DNA of 24,416 nt from CAZYVA01 sp964650695. Its GTDB lineage: Bacteria > Bacillota > Clostridia > Lachnospirales > Lachnospiraceae. Within the stretch, counting starts at the first letter, position 1. Each line of letters starts with the position of its first letter. The stretch is from positions 1 to 24,416 of the forward strand of contig CAZYVA010000017.1 of the NCBI GenBank assembly GCA_964650695.1, written 5' to 3'. Of the stretch, positions 1-6,070 are shown one piece after another. Below the pieces are notes generated by a model. The model had not been told where the DNA came from. It saw nothing but the letters and a program-made list of their open reading frames with translations, and searched no databases. The position numbers and the translations under genes were made by a program.

Positions 1-1
1 C

Positions 2-94
2 CATAATCCAAAATATAAGGATATATACGGAGATGTAACAGTTTTGGGAAAGGTTGTTGGGAAAATTGATGGGGATTATAAATTGATCCATTGA
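2..94 (+). CDS. C-terminal end of a possible S24/LexA-like peptidase (partial)
   Basis: An open frame enters from the left edge and ends at TGA 92-94, giving 30 residues that begin HNPKYKDIYG and include VTVLGKVVG. This resembles the last strand of S24-family (LexA/cI-like) repressor-peptidases, which often end with an Asn-Pro-x-Tyr segment followed by a 'V-x-I-x-GKVVG' strand. Only the tail is visible, so no catalytic Ser/Lys can be checked. It lies 26 bases before the SAP-domain gene on the same strand, and the two may be co-transcribed. If correct, it supports a phage- or island-derived origin for the first 1.9 kb. It could also be the tail of an unrelated protein. Confidence 0.45.
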   Translation, partial: HNPKYKDIYGDVTVLGKVVGKIDGDYKLIH

Positions 95-120
95 CATTGA
101 AAATAAGGATAGAGTACGTC

Positions 121-774
121 ATGACGATAAACGAGGAATATGCCATAGAGATGCTGTTGGGTGGGCATTATCACGGTATGGAGATTAGGAAAGAATATCC
201 CACTGCTTTCATGTATGAAGCTAAAATAACTAACCCTGAACGCCTTGATAGGTGGCTTTTGAATAATGGATATTTGAGAAAACCGACAGCGGCAGAAACC
301 ATAAGCCAATATAAAGTGACCGAGTTAAAGGAGGTTCTGGATAAATTAGGTTTAAAGAAAACTGGCAAGAAAGCGGATTTGGTGGAGCGGATTTTATCTA
401 ATGTACCAAAAAATCAAATCGCTGCAGAAATGAGCAGAGATAAGAGGTATTTTCTATCTGAAAAAGGGTTGAAGCATTATCGAGAAAATATTGACTTGGA
501 AAAATTGCATAGGAATTGGAAATATGGAATAAGCCTTGAAAAATACTTTGAATACAGAAAAGTAAACGGAGTTGTGAGAGATTTTTACGAAACTGCATAT
601 TTAGCAATGCAAGAAAAAATCAAAAACGGTGTCTTTGCAAAATACGGGTACGAAATTCAAAAAAGGAGGATAAAGCTATGGAAGAAAGAACATGCCCAAA
701 ATGCGGAAGCCCAAACATCACATACCAGCGGGAGCAAACCGCGAGTATTGGCGCTGGCACAAACAAAGTCATGA
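121..774 (+). CDS. SAP-domain protein, function unknown
   Basis: A 217-residue protein from ATG 121. A TTG at 91 would add 10 residues, but ATG 121 has AAGGAT about 12 bases upstream. Residues ~64-94 match a SAP motif (VTELKEVLDKLGL, then TGKKADLVERIL), a short helix-extended-helix module that usually binds DNA. The region after it is charged, with YFLSEKGLKHY near residue 140. It may be a phage- or island-encoded DNA-binding protein, but I do not recognise the full family. The last ~32 codons overlap the next gene in another frame and read as low-complexity Ala/Ser/Lys sequence. The true C-terminus may once have been near 680, with the present stop at 772-774 reached after a frameshift or stop loss. 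Confidence 0.65.
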   Translation: MTINEEYAIEMLLGGHYHGMEIRKEYPTAFMYEAKITNPERLDRWLLNNGYLRKPTAAETISQYKVTELKEVLDKLGLKKTGKKADLVERILSNVPKNQIAAEMSRDKRYFLSEKGLKHYRENIDLEKLHRNWKYGISLEKYFEYRKVNGVVRDFYETAYLAMQEKIKNGVFAKYGYEIQKRRIKLWKKEHAQNAEAQTSHTSGSKPRVLALAQTKS

Positions 775-989
775 TCCAGGAAGCGAAGGAAGCGAAGGAA
801 TCAAAGGGCTGTATGTACTGGCTTGCCATCGGATGGTGGTGGAAGCCTATATATTGGCTCTGCATTGGCTGGTGGAAAAACCTGCTCTTTGGTGGAAAAT
901 CAAAATCTGGCCTAAACGTCCATGCAGACAAAACGGTCAATAGGACTATGGCTATATGCCAAGACTGCGGACATAGTTGGAAAATTTAA
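678..989 (+). CDS. Zinc-ribbon protein with Trp-rich hydrophobic segment
   Basis: A 103-residue protein with an excellent ribosome site (AAAAGGAGG, 661-669) eight bases before ATG 678, which fixes the start. Two Cys pairs, CPKCG at residues 6-10 and CQDCG near residue 95, can form one zinc ribbon split by an insertion. Between them lies an internal duplication (YWLAIGWWWKP, then YWLCIGWWKN) forming a strongly hydrophobic Trp-rich stretch, possibly membrane-associated. It overlaps the SAP gene by 97 bases. A 50-bp hairpin repeat begins one base after its stop codon. Small zinc-ribbon proteins of this layout are common and uncharacterised in Clostridia (family knowledge). The function is unknown. 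Confidence 0.7.
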   Translation: MEERTCPKCGSPNITYQREQTASIGAGTNKVMIQEAKEAKESKGCMYWLAIGWWWKPIYWLCIGWWKNLLFGGKSKSGLNVHADKTVNRTMAICQDCGHSWKI

Positions 990-1039
990 AAACGCCGCCC
1001 GGCGTTACCAGCACCGGACGGCAATAGGATATATCCAAA
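990..1039 (+). repeat. 50-bp structured direct repeat, copy 1
   Basis: Matches 1583-1632 at 49 of 50 positions, the single difference being T1032 versus C1625. It contains a perfect 6-bp hairpin (AACGCC, 4-base loop, GGCGTT). A competing longer hairpin pairs GCCGCCCGG with CCGGACGGC (8 of 9). It starts directly after the zinc-ribbon stop codon and precedes the antitoxin gene by about 50 bases. There is no T-run after either hairpin, so a plain intrinsic terminator is unlikely. Confidence 0.9.
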
Positions 1040-1090
1040 AATAGCACGCAAAAGAAAGGAAAGTCGCAATTTAAGAAAGGAGCGTTTAAT

Positions 1091-1324
1091 ATGAGCAAAA
1101 GGGAGAGAGCAATATCACTAATAAGCACTATCCCGGACAGCAAATTAACCTTTGTCATTAATATGCTGGAAAATATTAAGGGATTGTTGGGCGAAGAAAT
1201 TGAACCTGATGAATGGGATTTAGATATGATCGCACAGGCACAAAAAGAAAATGACGGGACTACGGTTTCTTTCGAGGAAGTGCTGAAAAAGGATGGGCTT
1301 ACCTATGCAGATTTACAAGGTTGA
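1091..1324 (+). CDS. Antitoxin of a RelE/ParE-type toxin-antitoxin pair
   Basis: A 77-residue acidic protein with AAAGGAG (1076-1082) eight bases before ATG 1091. The N-terminal half is helical (MSKRERAISLISTIPDSKL) and could be a dimerisation or DNA-binding part. The C-terminal half is acidic (PDEWDLDMIAQAQKENDGT, then SFEEVLKKDGLTYADL) and resembles toxin-wrapping tails of RelB/Phd-like antitoxins. The stop overlaps the downstream toxin gene by 20 bases, the usual antitoxin-first arrangement with translational coupling. The specific antitoxin family is not clear from sequence alone. Role inferred: it neutralises the toxin and probably autoregulates the pair. Confidence 0.75.
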   Translation: MSKRERAISLISTIPDSKLTFVINMLENIKGLLGEEIEPDEWDLDMIAQAQKENDGTTVSFEEVLKKDGLTYADLQG

Positions 1325-1559
1325 ATTTGAAAAAGCGGCTCGTAAATTTATTGAAAAGCAGGATAGACCCCAAAGAATAAGGCTATATAAAGCAATATAC
1401 CAGCTTCCGGACGGAAACGATGTAAAGAAACTGGCAGGAACAAAACTATACCGTTTGCGTGTCGGCAATTACAGAATTATATATTCAATAGATGAGATAG
1501 TGAAAATTATCACAATAGAAAATATTGATAACCGCGGCGATGTTTATAAACGGCTGTAA
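1305..1559 (+). CDS. RelE/ParE-family toxin (probable ribosome-dependent mRNA endonuclease)
   Basis: An 84-residue basic protein from ATG 1305 (MQIYKVEFEKAARKFIEKQ). AAGGAT at 1289-1294 lies 10 bases upstream. An in-frame ATG at 1293 has no room for a ribosome site. The compact RelE/YafQ-like fold is indicated by the conserved KLAG-x3-YRLRVGNYRIIYSI block (residues ~45-65) and a terminal NRGDVYKRL. The closing Arg/Tyr residues are the type used for mRNA cleavage in RelE toxins (family knowledge). ParE-type gyrase poisons share the fold, so the target cannot be fixed from sequence. It overlaps the antitoxin gene and is followed after 23 bases by the second 50-bp repeat. Confidence 0.85.
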   Translation: MQIYKVEFEKAARKFIEKQDRPQRIRLYKAIYQLPDGNDVKKLAGTKLYRLRVGNYRIIYSIDEIVKIITIENIDNRGDVYKRL

Positions 1560-1582
1560 ATACTAAGGCAGACAAAACGATT

Positions 1583-1632
1583 AAACGCCGCCCGGCGTTA
1601 CCAGCACCGGACGGCAATAGGATACATCCAAA
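1583..1632 (+). repeat. 50-bp structured direct repeat, copy 2
   Basis: Second copy of the repeat at 990-1039 with the same nested hairpins, placed 593 bases downstream. It follows the toxin gene and ends nine bases before the start of the next zinc-ribbon gene. The toxin-antitoxin pair is therefore bracketed by two same-orientation copies, as if ORF plus repeat were one unit. Confidence 0.9.
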
Positions 1633-1641
1633 GATGATACC

Positions 1642-1890
1642 ATGTTGATCCAATGCCCGGAATGCGCCCATGACGTTTCCGAAAAGGCTATATCCTGCCC
1701 AAATTGCGGCTCCCCCATCACCGTCCCGGCAATCGGCTATTTCAAGGACTGGTACTCCGCATTCGACGCATTGCAGGAATATAAGCACAACCCCTACGAC
1801 ATAAAGAGCGAGGATCTGACATTTGCGGCAGATTTAGCGGAATTGCAAGAAAATTGCAAATTTAACACGCCCTTAATATTCACCGCATAA
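1642..1890 (+). CDS. Small zinc-ribbon protein
   Basis: An 82-residue protein with a standard N-terminal zinc ribbon: CPEC at residues 5-8 and CPNC near 20-23, with VSEKAIS between them. The remainder (DWYSAFDALQEYKHN and a Leu/Glu-rich helix) is not recognised. The start ATG 1642 has only a weak upstream purine stretch, and ATG 1634 is out of frame. Nine bases separate it from the repeat, so its ribosome site would overlap the repeat's right edge. Zinc ribbons of this type often sit at the N-terminus of longer membrane or regulatory proteins, so this could be a truncated version. The coding call rests mainly on the Cys motif. Confidence 0.6.
   Translation: MLIQCPECAHDVSEKAISCPNCGSPITVPAIGYFKDWYSAFDALQEYKHNPYDIKSEDLTFAADLAELQENCKFNTPLIFTA
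1854..1882 (+). promoter_or_regulatory. Candidate promoter for the GH25 gene
   Basis: TTGCAA (1854-1859), a 17-base spacer and TATTCA (1877-1882) form a moderate sigma-A-like promoter overlapping the end of the preceding small gene. The downstream leader carries strong hairpins. No experimental support; the -10 match is only 4 of 6. Confidence 0.35.
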
Positions 1891-1897
1891 GATAGTA

Positions 1898-1948
1898 CCT
1901 GATGAAGCTTGCGGGCGTGCGCAGCACGTAGCAAGCCGGTACATCAGG
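1898..1948 (+). other. Three-tier hairpin in the leader of the GH25 gene
   Basis: CCTGATG (1898-1904) pairs with CATCAGG (1942-1948). Inside it GCTTGC pairs with GCAAGC, and inside that CGTGC pairs with GCACG. No T-run follows. The segment CTTGCGGGCGTG is shared with the repeats at 23263-23420, suggesting one dispersed intergenic repeat family. A second small fold follows at 1949-1996, with GGTCC/GGACC enclosing GAAGG/CCTTC. Confidence 0.7.
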
Positions 1949-2032
1949 GGTCCCGTACACGCAGCGAAGGAACCTTCCACAGATCACTATGGACCGTTCC
2001 GAAAAGACGGATTATGCAAGGGAGTGTAAGTA

Positions 2033-3448
2033 ATGAGAAAACACAAAAGACTGGCGGTAATGCTGGCAGTGGGTATTTGCGTGTCCCTTCTGCCCTATGA
2101 CAGCTTTGCCGAAGAAACCATCCAGGAAAAGGCAACCGCAAAGGATGTAGATGTAGAAGAAACTGCGGAGCCACTATCCGCGAAAGAAGCCGACGACGAT
2201 CCAGGCCAGTTCCGCCTGGGCGGTTCACAGATCCAGAGTTTTGCCACTTCAGCACCATCGTTTGCCAATTATACGCAGCCGTCAAAATATAGCGGCTATA
2301 CTGTGCAGAATGGGATCGATGTTTCAAAATACCAGGAAACGATCAACTGGACCAAGGTGAAAAACGCCGGGATACAATTTGCCATCATCCGCGTGGGATA
2401 CCGGGGATATCAAACGGGAAGCCTGGCTGAAGATCCTTGCTATGCGCAGAATCTGCAGGGATGTACGAGCGCCGGGATCCCGATAGGCGTTTATATGTTT
2501 TCCCAGGCGGTTACCACGGCGGAGGCAGAGGCGGAAGCGGAATATATTCTGGAGCGGATCAAAGGATATCCGATCTCCCTCCCGGTGGTGATGGATTACG
2601 AATTTGCAGGCGGGAGCACGGGAAGGCTGAAAGCGGCCGGACTTTCAAAAGCGGCGGCGACAAATATCTGCAATGCGTTTTGCGATAAGGTGAAAGCAGC
2701 CGGATATACGCCCATGGTCTACGCAGACAAAAACATGCTGACGAACTACCTGAATGCATCCGGCTTAACCAGCGCTGTATGGCTTGCCCACTATACAAGC
2801 AGATATCAGGCAACGGATTATGCCGGGGATTTTGACTACTGGCAGTTTACTTCCAGCGGCCAGGTCAGCGGGATCAATGGAAACGTGGATTTGAATTTCC
2901 GTTATGTGAAAGACGGCACAACGGCCACAGCACAGACATCATCGCCATCGGTGACGCCCTTGAGCGGGACCGGCACCACAAACGGCACGAGCATCAATGT
3001 CCGGGAAGGGCCTGGCGCTTCCTACAAGAAGCTTACAACGCTTAGGGTGAATAAAAAAGTGGCCCTGACAGGGAAGATCGATGGCTGGTATCAGGTTGTA
3101 GTGAGTATAAATGGGACCAACAAGACCGGATATATCAAGGAATGCTATATCACCCAGATTGGCAAGCCCACGTTAAGCTCTGCCACAGCGAAATCAAAAA
3201 GCAAGATCAAAATCAAATGGAGCAAAGTCCCCAAAGCCAGCGGATATGAGATCCAAAGAAAAACGTCCGGCGGTTCTTACAAGACCATTAAAACAATAAA
3301 AGGGAAAGCCACGGTCGCTTATGCGAATACCGGCTTAAAGAAAAACAAAACATACACATACCGGGTGCGTGCTTATAAGAAAGTAAATGGCAGAAAGATT
3401 TACGGCTATTATTCGTCAGCGAAAAGCGCGAAGACAAAGAAAAAATGA
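2033..3448 (+). CDS. Secreted GH25 lysozyme with SH3 and fibronectin-III-like domains
   Basis: A 471-residue peptidoglycan hydrolase (N-acetylmuramidase family GH25). The start ATG 2033 has GGGAG about 9 bases upstream. Residues 1-26 are a signal peptide (MRKHKRLAVMLAVGICVSLL, cleavage near Ala26). Residues 27-90 are an acidic linker. The GH25 domain spans ~93-292, with GIDVSKYQ (Asp96), DYE at 188-190 as the expected catalytic acid pair, and NVDLN near 284-288. A bacterial SH3 domain follows at ~311-376 (NVREGPG), probably for wall binding, then a lysine-rich Fn3-like domain at ~378-471 (GYEIQRK, TYRVRAY). It is monocistronic, followed by the promoter of the trp transporter. It likely acts outside the cell in wall remodelling or lysis of competitors. 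A prophage endolysin is less likely because of the signal peptide and Fn3 tail. Confidence 0.93.
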   Translation: MRKHKRLAVMLAVGICVSLLPYDSFAEETIQEKATAKDVDVEETAEPLSAKEADDDPGQFRLGGSQIQSFATSAPSFANYTQPSKYSGYTVQNGIDVSKYQETINWTKVKNAGIQFAIIRVGYRGYQTGSLAEDPCYAQNLQGCTSAGIPIGVYMFSQAVTTAEAEAEAEYILERIKGYPISLPVVMDYEFAGGSTGRLKAAGLSKAAATNICNAFCDKVKAAGYTPMVYADKNMLTNYLNASGLTSAVWLAHYTSRYQATDYAGDFDYWQFTSSGQVSGINGNVDLNFRYVKDGTTATAQTSSPSVTPLSGTGTTNGTSINVREGPGASYKKLTTLRVNKKVALTGKIDGWYQVVVSINGTNKTGYIKECYITQIGKPTLSSATAKSKSKIKIKWSKVPKASGYEIQRKTSGGSYKTIKTIKGKATVAYANTGLKKNKTYTYRVRAYKKVNGRKIYGYYSSAKSAKTKKK

Positions 3449-3463
3449 TTTTGAAAAAACCAC

Positions 3464-3492
3464 TTGACAAAACCAATCCCGTGTATTAAAGT
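3464..3492 (+). promoter_or_regulatory. Sigma-A-type promoter of the trpXYZ leader
   Basis: A perfect TTGACA -35 (3464-3469) is followed after 17 bases by TAAAGT (3487-3492). It lies 15 bases after the GH25 stop and just upstream of the T-box leader, exactly where initiation is needed. Confidence 0.75.
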
Positions 3493-3494
3493 AG

Positions 3495-3786
3495 AGAGCG
3501 TGAATAAGGAAAACCGTTGAGAAAGAAGAGTAGTTTGCCATGTGAAGTCCCAGAGAGCGGCAGGTGGTGGGATTGCCGTATGGATCAGGCAGATGAATGG
3601 GCTTTTGAGGGCGGCCTGAAATCAAGAGTATTTTGAGAGTATGGTCTGACGGGAACCGAACCCGTTATCAATCAGGAGTGTATGTTAGTACATTGGAAAG
3701 TGGGCGTTCCGCCAATTTGAGTGGTACCGCGATAATAAGATTTTATTACCGTCTCAAGCCGAAAGGTTTGGGGCGGTTTATTATTG
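3495..3786 (+). promoter_or_regulatory. Tryptophan-specific T-box riboswitch
   Basis: A tRNA-sensing leader of ~290 bases before trpX. Stem I carries the S-turn-like AGAGTAG segment (3527-3533), an AGAGAG element (3552-3557), and an apical GGTGG segment closed by CGGCA/TGCCG. The 3' side of the specifier loop reads GATGAA-TGG-G, giving TGG (3598-3600), the tryptophan codon. The T-box core GAGTGGTACCGCG is at 3719-3731 and is followed by the terminator at 3748-3786. Uncharged tRNA-Trp would pair with TGG and the T-box bulge, stabilise the antiterminator and switch the transporter operon on (established T-box mechanism). Specifier assignment is by eye, but it fits the TrpX-type downstream gene. 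Confidence 0.92.
3748..3786 (+). terminator. T-box-controlled intrinsic terminator
   Basis: ACCGTCTCAAGCC (3748-3760) pairs along 13 positions, counting G-U pairs, with GGTTTGGGGCGGT (3765-3777) around a GAAA tetraloop. A T-rich tail TTATTATTGT follows. It competes with the antiterminator that includes the T-box core just upstream. Confidence 0.9.
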
Positions 3787-3836
3787 TCCCCGGAAATGTA
3801 CGACACAACCCATCAATAACAGAAAGGAGATTCACA

Positions 3837-4946
3837 ATGAAAAAGAAGTTTGTAGCAGGATTATTGACAGTAGCGATGGCGGCGGCAATGTTGGCGGGGT
3901 GCAACAGTTCCCAAAGCGGGGAGGATGCTTCCAGCAGCGCAGCGGAAAGTACGTCCGAGGATGCGGATGAAAGCGCGGATAAAAGCGAAGCATCCGGGGA
4001 TACCTTTAAAATTGGGATCTGTAATTATGTAGATGATGCTTCCCTGAACCAGATCGTGGAGCATGTGCAGAGCCGGCTGGAAGCAATCGGAGAAGAAAAA
4101 GCCGTGACCTTTGATGTGTCCTATGATAACTGCAATGCGGATGCCGCAGTCATGGAGCAAATCATCAAAAATTTCCAGGAGGACGGCGTAGATTTAATGA
4201 TCGGCGTTGCGACGCCGGTCGCGATCCAGATGCAGGCGGCCACCAGCGATAGCGGCACCCCGGTTGTATTTGCCGCGGTATCTGACCCTGTGTCCGCGCA
4301 GCTTGTTTCCTCTCTGGAAGAGCCGGGCGCCAATATCACCGGGACTTCCGATTATCTGAATACGAATGCGTTGCTGGATTTGATGCTGGCACAGAATCCG
4401 GATGTGAAAACGGTCGGCCTACTGTACGATATTGGCCAGGATGCTTCCACTACTCCAATCCAGGATGCAAAGGAATACCTGGACGAAAAGGGGATCGCGT
4501 ATGTGGAAAAGAACGGGACGACCAACGATGAAGTCCTGCAGGCGGCGAAAGACCTTGCAGCATCCGGCGTGGACGCGGTATTTACACCGACCGACAATAC
4601 AATTATGACTGCGGAATTGTCCATCTATGAAACATTTGCGGAAGCAAAAATCCCACATTACTGCGGAGCGGATTCTTTCGCGTTAAACGGTGCGTTCGTA
4701 GGTTACGGCGTGGACTATGCAAACCTGGGCGATGAGACGGCAAATATGGCGGCGGAAATCCTCCTGGATGGCGCGGATCCGGCAACAACAGCGGTGAAAA
4801 CTTTTGACAATGGCACCTGTACCGTCAACACCGATGTCTGTGAGGAATTGGGGCTGGATTTCGCAGAAGTCGAAAAAACCTTTGCCCCTCTTTGCACGAA
4901 AGTAGAATCCATCACCACGGCAGAGAGCTTTGAGGATGTAGAGTAA
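3837..4946 (+). CDS. trpX: Tryptophan ABC transporter, substrate-binding lipoprotein (TrpX type)
   Basis: A 369-residue lipoprotein. The open frame extends back to 3633, but that part is the T-box; the true start is ATG 3837, with AAAGGAG (3823-3829) seven bases upstream. Residues 1-21 are a signal peptide ending in the lipobox LAGC with lipidated Cys22. A Ser/Glu/Asp-rich linker runs to ~residue 58. The remainder is the two-lobed binding protein of the COG2984 / ABC_sub_bind family (FKIGICNYVDDASL; PVVFAAVSDPVSAQL; FTPTDNTIM). This family forms the trpXYZ uptake system in Firmicutes, predicted to carry tryptophan from its T-box control (family knowledge). The TGG specifier upstream supports that here. 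First gene of the operon; ligand identity is inferred. Confidence 0.9.
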   Translation: MKKKFVAGLLTVAMAAAMLAGCNSSQSGEDASSSAAESTSEDADESADKSEASGDTFKIGICNYVDDASLNQIVEHVQSRLEAIGEEKAVTFDVSYDNCNADAAVMEQIIKNFQEDGVDLMIGVATPVAIQMQAATSDSGTPVVFAAVSDPVSAQLVSSLEEPGANITGTSDYLNTNALLDLMLAQNPDVKTVGLLYDIGQDASTTPIQDAKEYLDEKGIAYVEKNGTTNDEVLQAAKDLAASGVDAVFTPTDNTIMTAELSIYETFAEAKIPHYCGADSFALNGAFVGYGVDYANLGDETANMAAEILLDGADPATTAVKTFDNGTCTVNTDVCEELGLDFAEVEKTFAPLCTKVESITTAESFEDVE

Positions 4947-4949
4947 CAG

Positions 4950-4963
4950 CCAGGCCGGCCTGG
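4950..4963 (+). repeat. Perfect 14-bp palindrome between trpX and trpY
   Basis: CCAGGCCGGCCTGG reads identically on both strands and lies three bases after the trpX stop. It is the first of several small inverted repeats in this 143-base gap. Others are TCATT/AATGA near 4967-4986, CCGCG/CGCGG near 4996-5014 and GCGGA/TCCGC near 5011-5024. It may protect the trpX 3' end or partly attenuate the distal genes. Confidence 0.6.
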
Positions 4964-5031
4964 ATCATTACGCAACATATGCAATGACGCCAAGGCCGCG
5001 GGTACGCAGCGCGGAGCAATCCGCAGTATCA

Positions 5032-5058
5032 CAGGGGGTCAAAGGCTTTTGACCCCTG
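5032..5058 (+). other. Intercistronic hairpin before trpY
   Basis: CAGGGGGTCAAA pairs with TTTGACCCCTG (11 bp with one bulged G) around a GGCT loop. No T-run follows, so it is probably an RNA-processing or stability element rather than a terminator. Such a hairpin would favour more binding protein than permease. Confidence 0.65.
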
Positions 5059-5089
5059 CATCATGCAAAAAACAGCGAGGAGAGAACGT

Positions 5090-6058
5090 ATGTCGGCAGC
5101 AAATGTCCTTGGGTTAGGCCAGACAGCATTGGAACTGGGGCTGATCTGTTCACTGACCGTATTTGCGTTATTTTTAAGTTATTCCATGTTAAATGTGTGC
5201 GACCTGTCCACAGACGGCTGTTTCACCCTGGGGGCATCCGTAGGGGCAATGGTCGCGATTTCCGGCCATCCTTATTTATCCATCCTGGCAGCAATGGGGG
5301 CAGGAGCATTGTCCGGGTTCGTGACTGCGTTCCTGCAGACCCGGATGGGCGTGGATTCGCTTTTGGCAGGAATCATTGTCAATACCGGCCTGTATTCCGT
5401 GAATATCGCTGTGATGGGCGGTTCCTCCCTCTTGAATATGAACACAACGGACACAGTATTTTCCATAACGAAAGAAGCGCTGGCAGGCACGGTTTTGGAG
5501 GATTATTATAAATTGCTTGTAGCGGCAGCGGCGGTGGCGGCGGTCGTTTTGTTCCTGACTTTTTTCCTGAACACAAAGCTGGGGCTTGCCATCCGCGCGA
5601 CTGGAAACAACCTGGATATGGTGCGTTCCTCCTCGATCGACCCGGTTTTTACAACGACCGTCGGGTTATGCGTGGCAAACGTCTTTACCGGGCTGTCGGG
5701 GTGCCTTCTTGCACAGTCCCAGAAATCCTGCGATATCAATATCGGCACGGGGATGCTGACGATCGCGCTTGCCTCCCTGCTGATTGGCGGGACGTTCCTG
5801 GGGCGCGGCGGTATTTTTATCCGGGCTGTCGGGGTAGCGCTTGGCTCCTTTATTTTCCGGCTTGTTTACGCAATCGCGCTGCGGTTTGATATGCCGGCTT
5901 ACATGCTAAAGCTCGTATCTTCCATCATCGTTATCATTGCCATCTCCGCCCCGTATCTGAAGAAACAGGTACCGCTACTGCGGCGGCGGATGTCGGAGAT
6001 GCAAAAACGGGGCGGAAGCAAAGGCAACACGGCGCCAGGTTCCATCGTTGATCGTTAA
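5090..6058 (+). CDS. trpY: Tryptophan ABC transporter permease (TrpY type)
   Basis: A 322-residue polytopic membrane protein from ATG 5090, with AGGAG (5078-5082) seven bases upstream. An in-frame ATG at 5063 lacks a ribosome site. About eight to nine hydrophobic segments are visible, starting with LELGLICSLTVFALFLSYSM. The early VCDLSTDGCFTLGASVGA block is characteristic of the COG4120 / branched-chain-type permease family paired with TrpX. A cytoplasmic loop, TKLGLAIRATGNNLDMVRSS (~residues 169-188), is the probable coupling segment to the ATPase. The basic C-terminus (KKQVPLLRRRM) is cytoplasmic. It lies between trpX and trpZ and forms the channel of the uptake system. Substrate is inferred from the T-box. 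Confidence 0.88.
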   Translation: MSAANVLGLGQTALELGLICSLTVFALFLSYSMLNVCDLSTDGCFTLGASVGAMVAISGHPYLSILAAMGAGALSGFVTAFLQTRMGVDSLLAGIIVNTGLYSVNIAVMGGSSLLNMNTTDTVFSITKEALAGTVLEDYYKLLVAAAAVAAVVLFLTFFLNTKLGLAIRATGNNLDMVRSSSIDPVFTTTVGLCVANVFTGLSGCLLAQSQKSCDINIGTGMLTIALASLLIGGTFLGRGGIFIRAVGVALGSFIFRLVYAIALRFDMPAYMLKLVSSIIVIIAISAPYLKKQVPLLRRRMSEMQKRGGSKGNTAPGSIVDR

Positions 6059-6070
6059 CTGGAGGTTTGC

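Noticed and set aside
990..1632. Integron attC sites
   Set aside because: The repeat is palindromic and follows ORFs, but I do not find paired RYYYAAC and GTTRRRY core sites at its ends, and no integrase is visible. The cassette idea is kept only as a general hypothesis.
1909..2100. A 63-codon + frame before the lysozyme
   Set aside because: It covers the hairpin leader and the signal-peptide region of the GH25 gene in another frame, is Arg/Ser-rich, and has no ribosome site.
3633..3836. N-terminal extension of the trpX frame (68 residues)
   Set aside because: The sequence is T-box RNA with its terminator. The lipoprotein signal and ribosome site begin at 3837.
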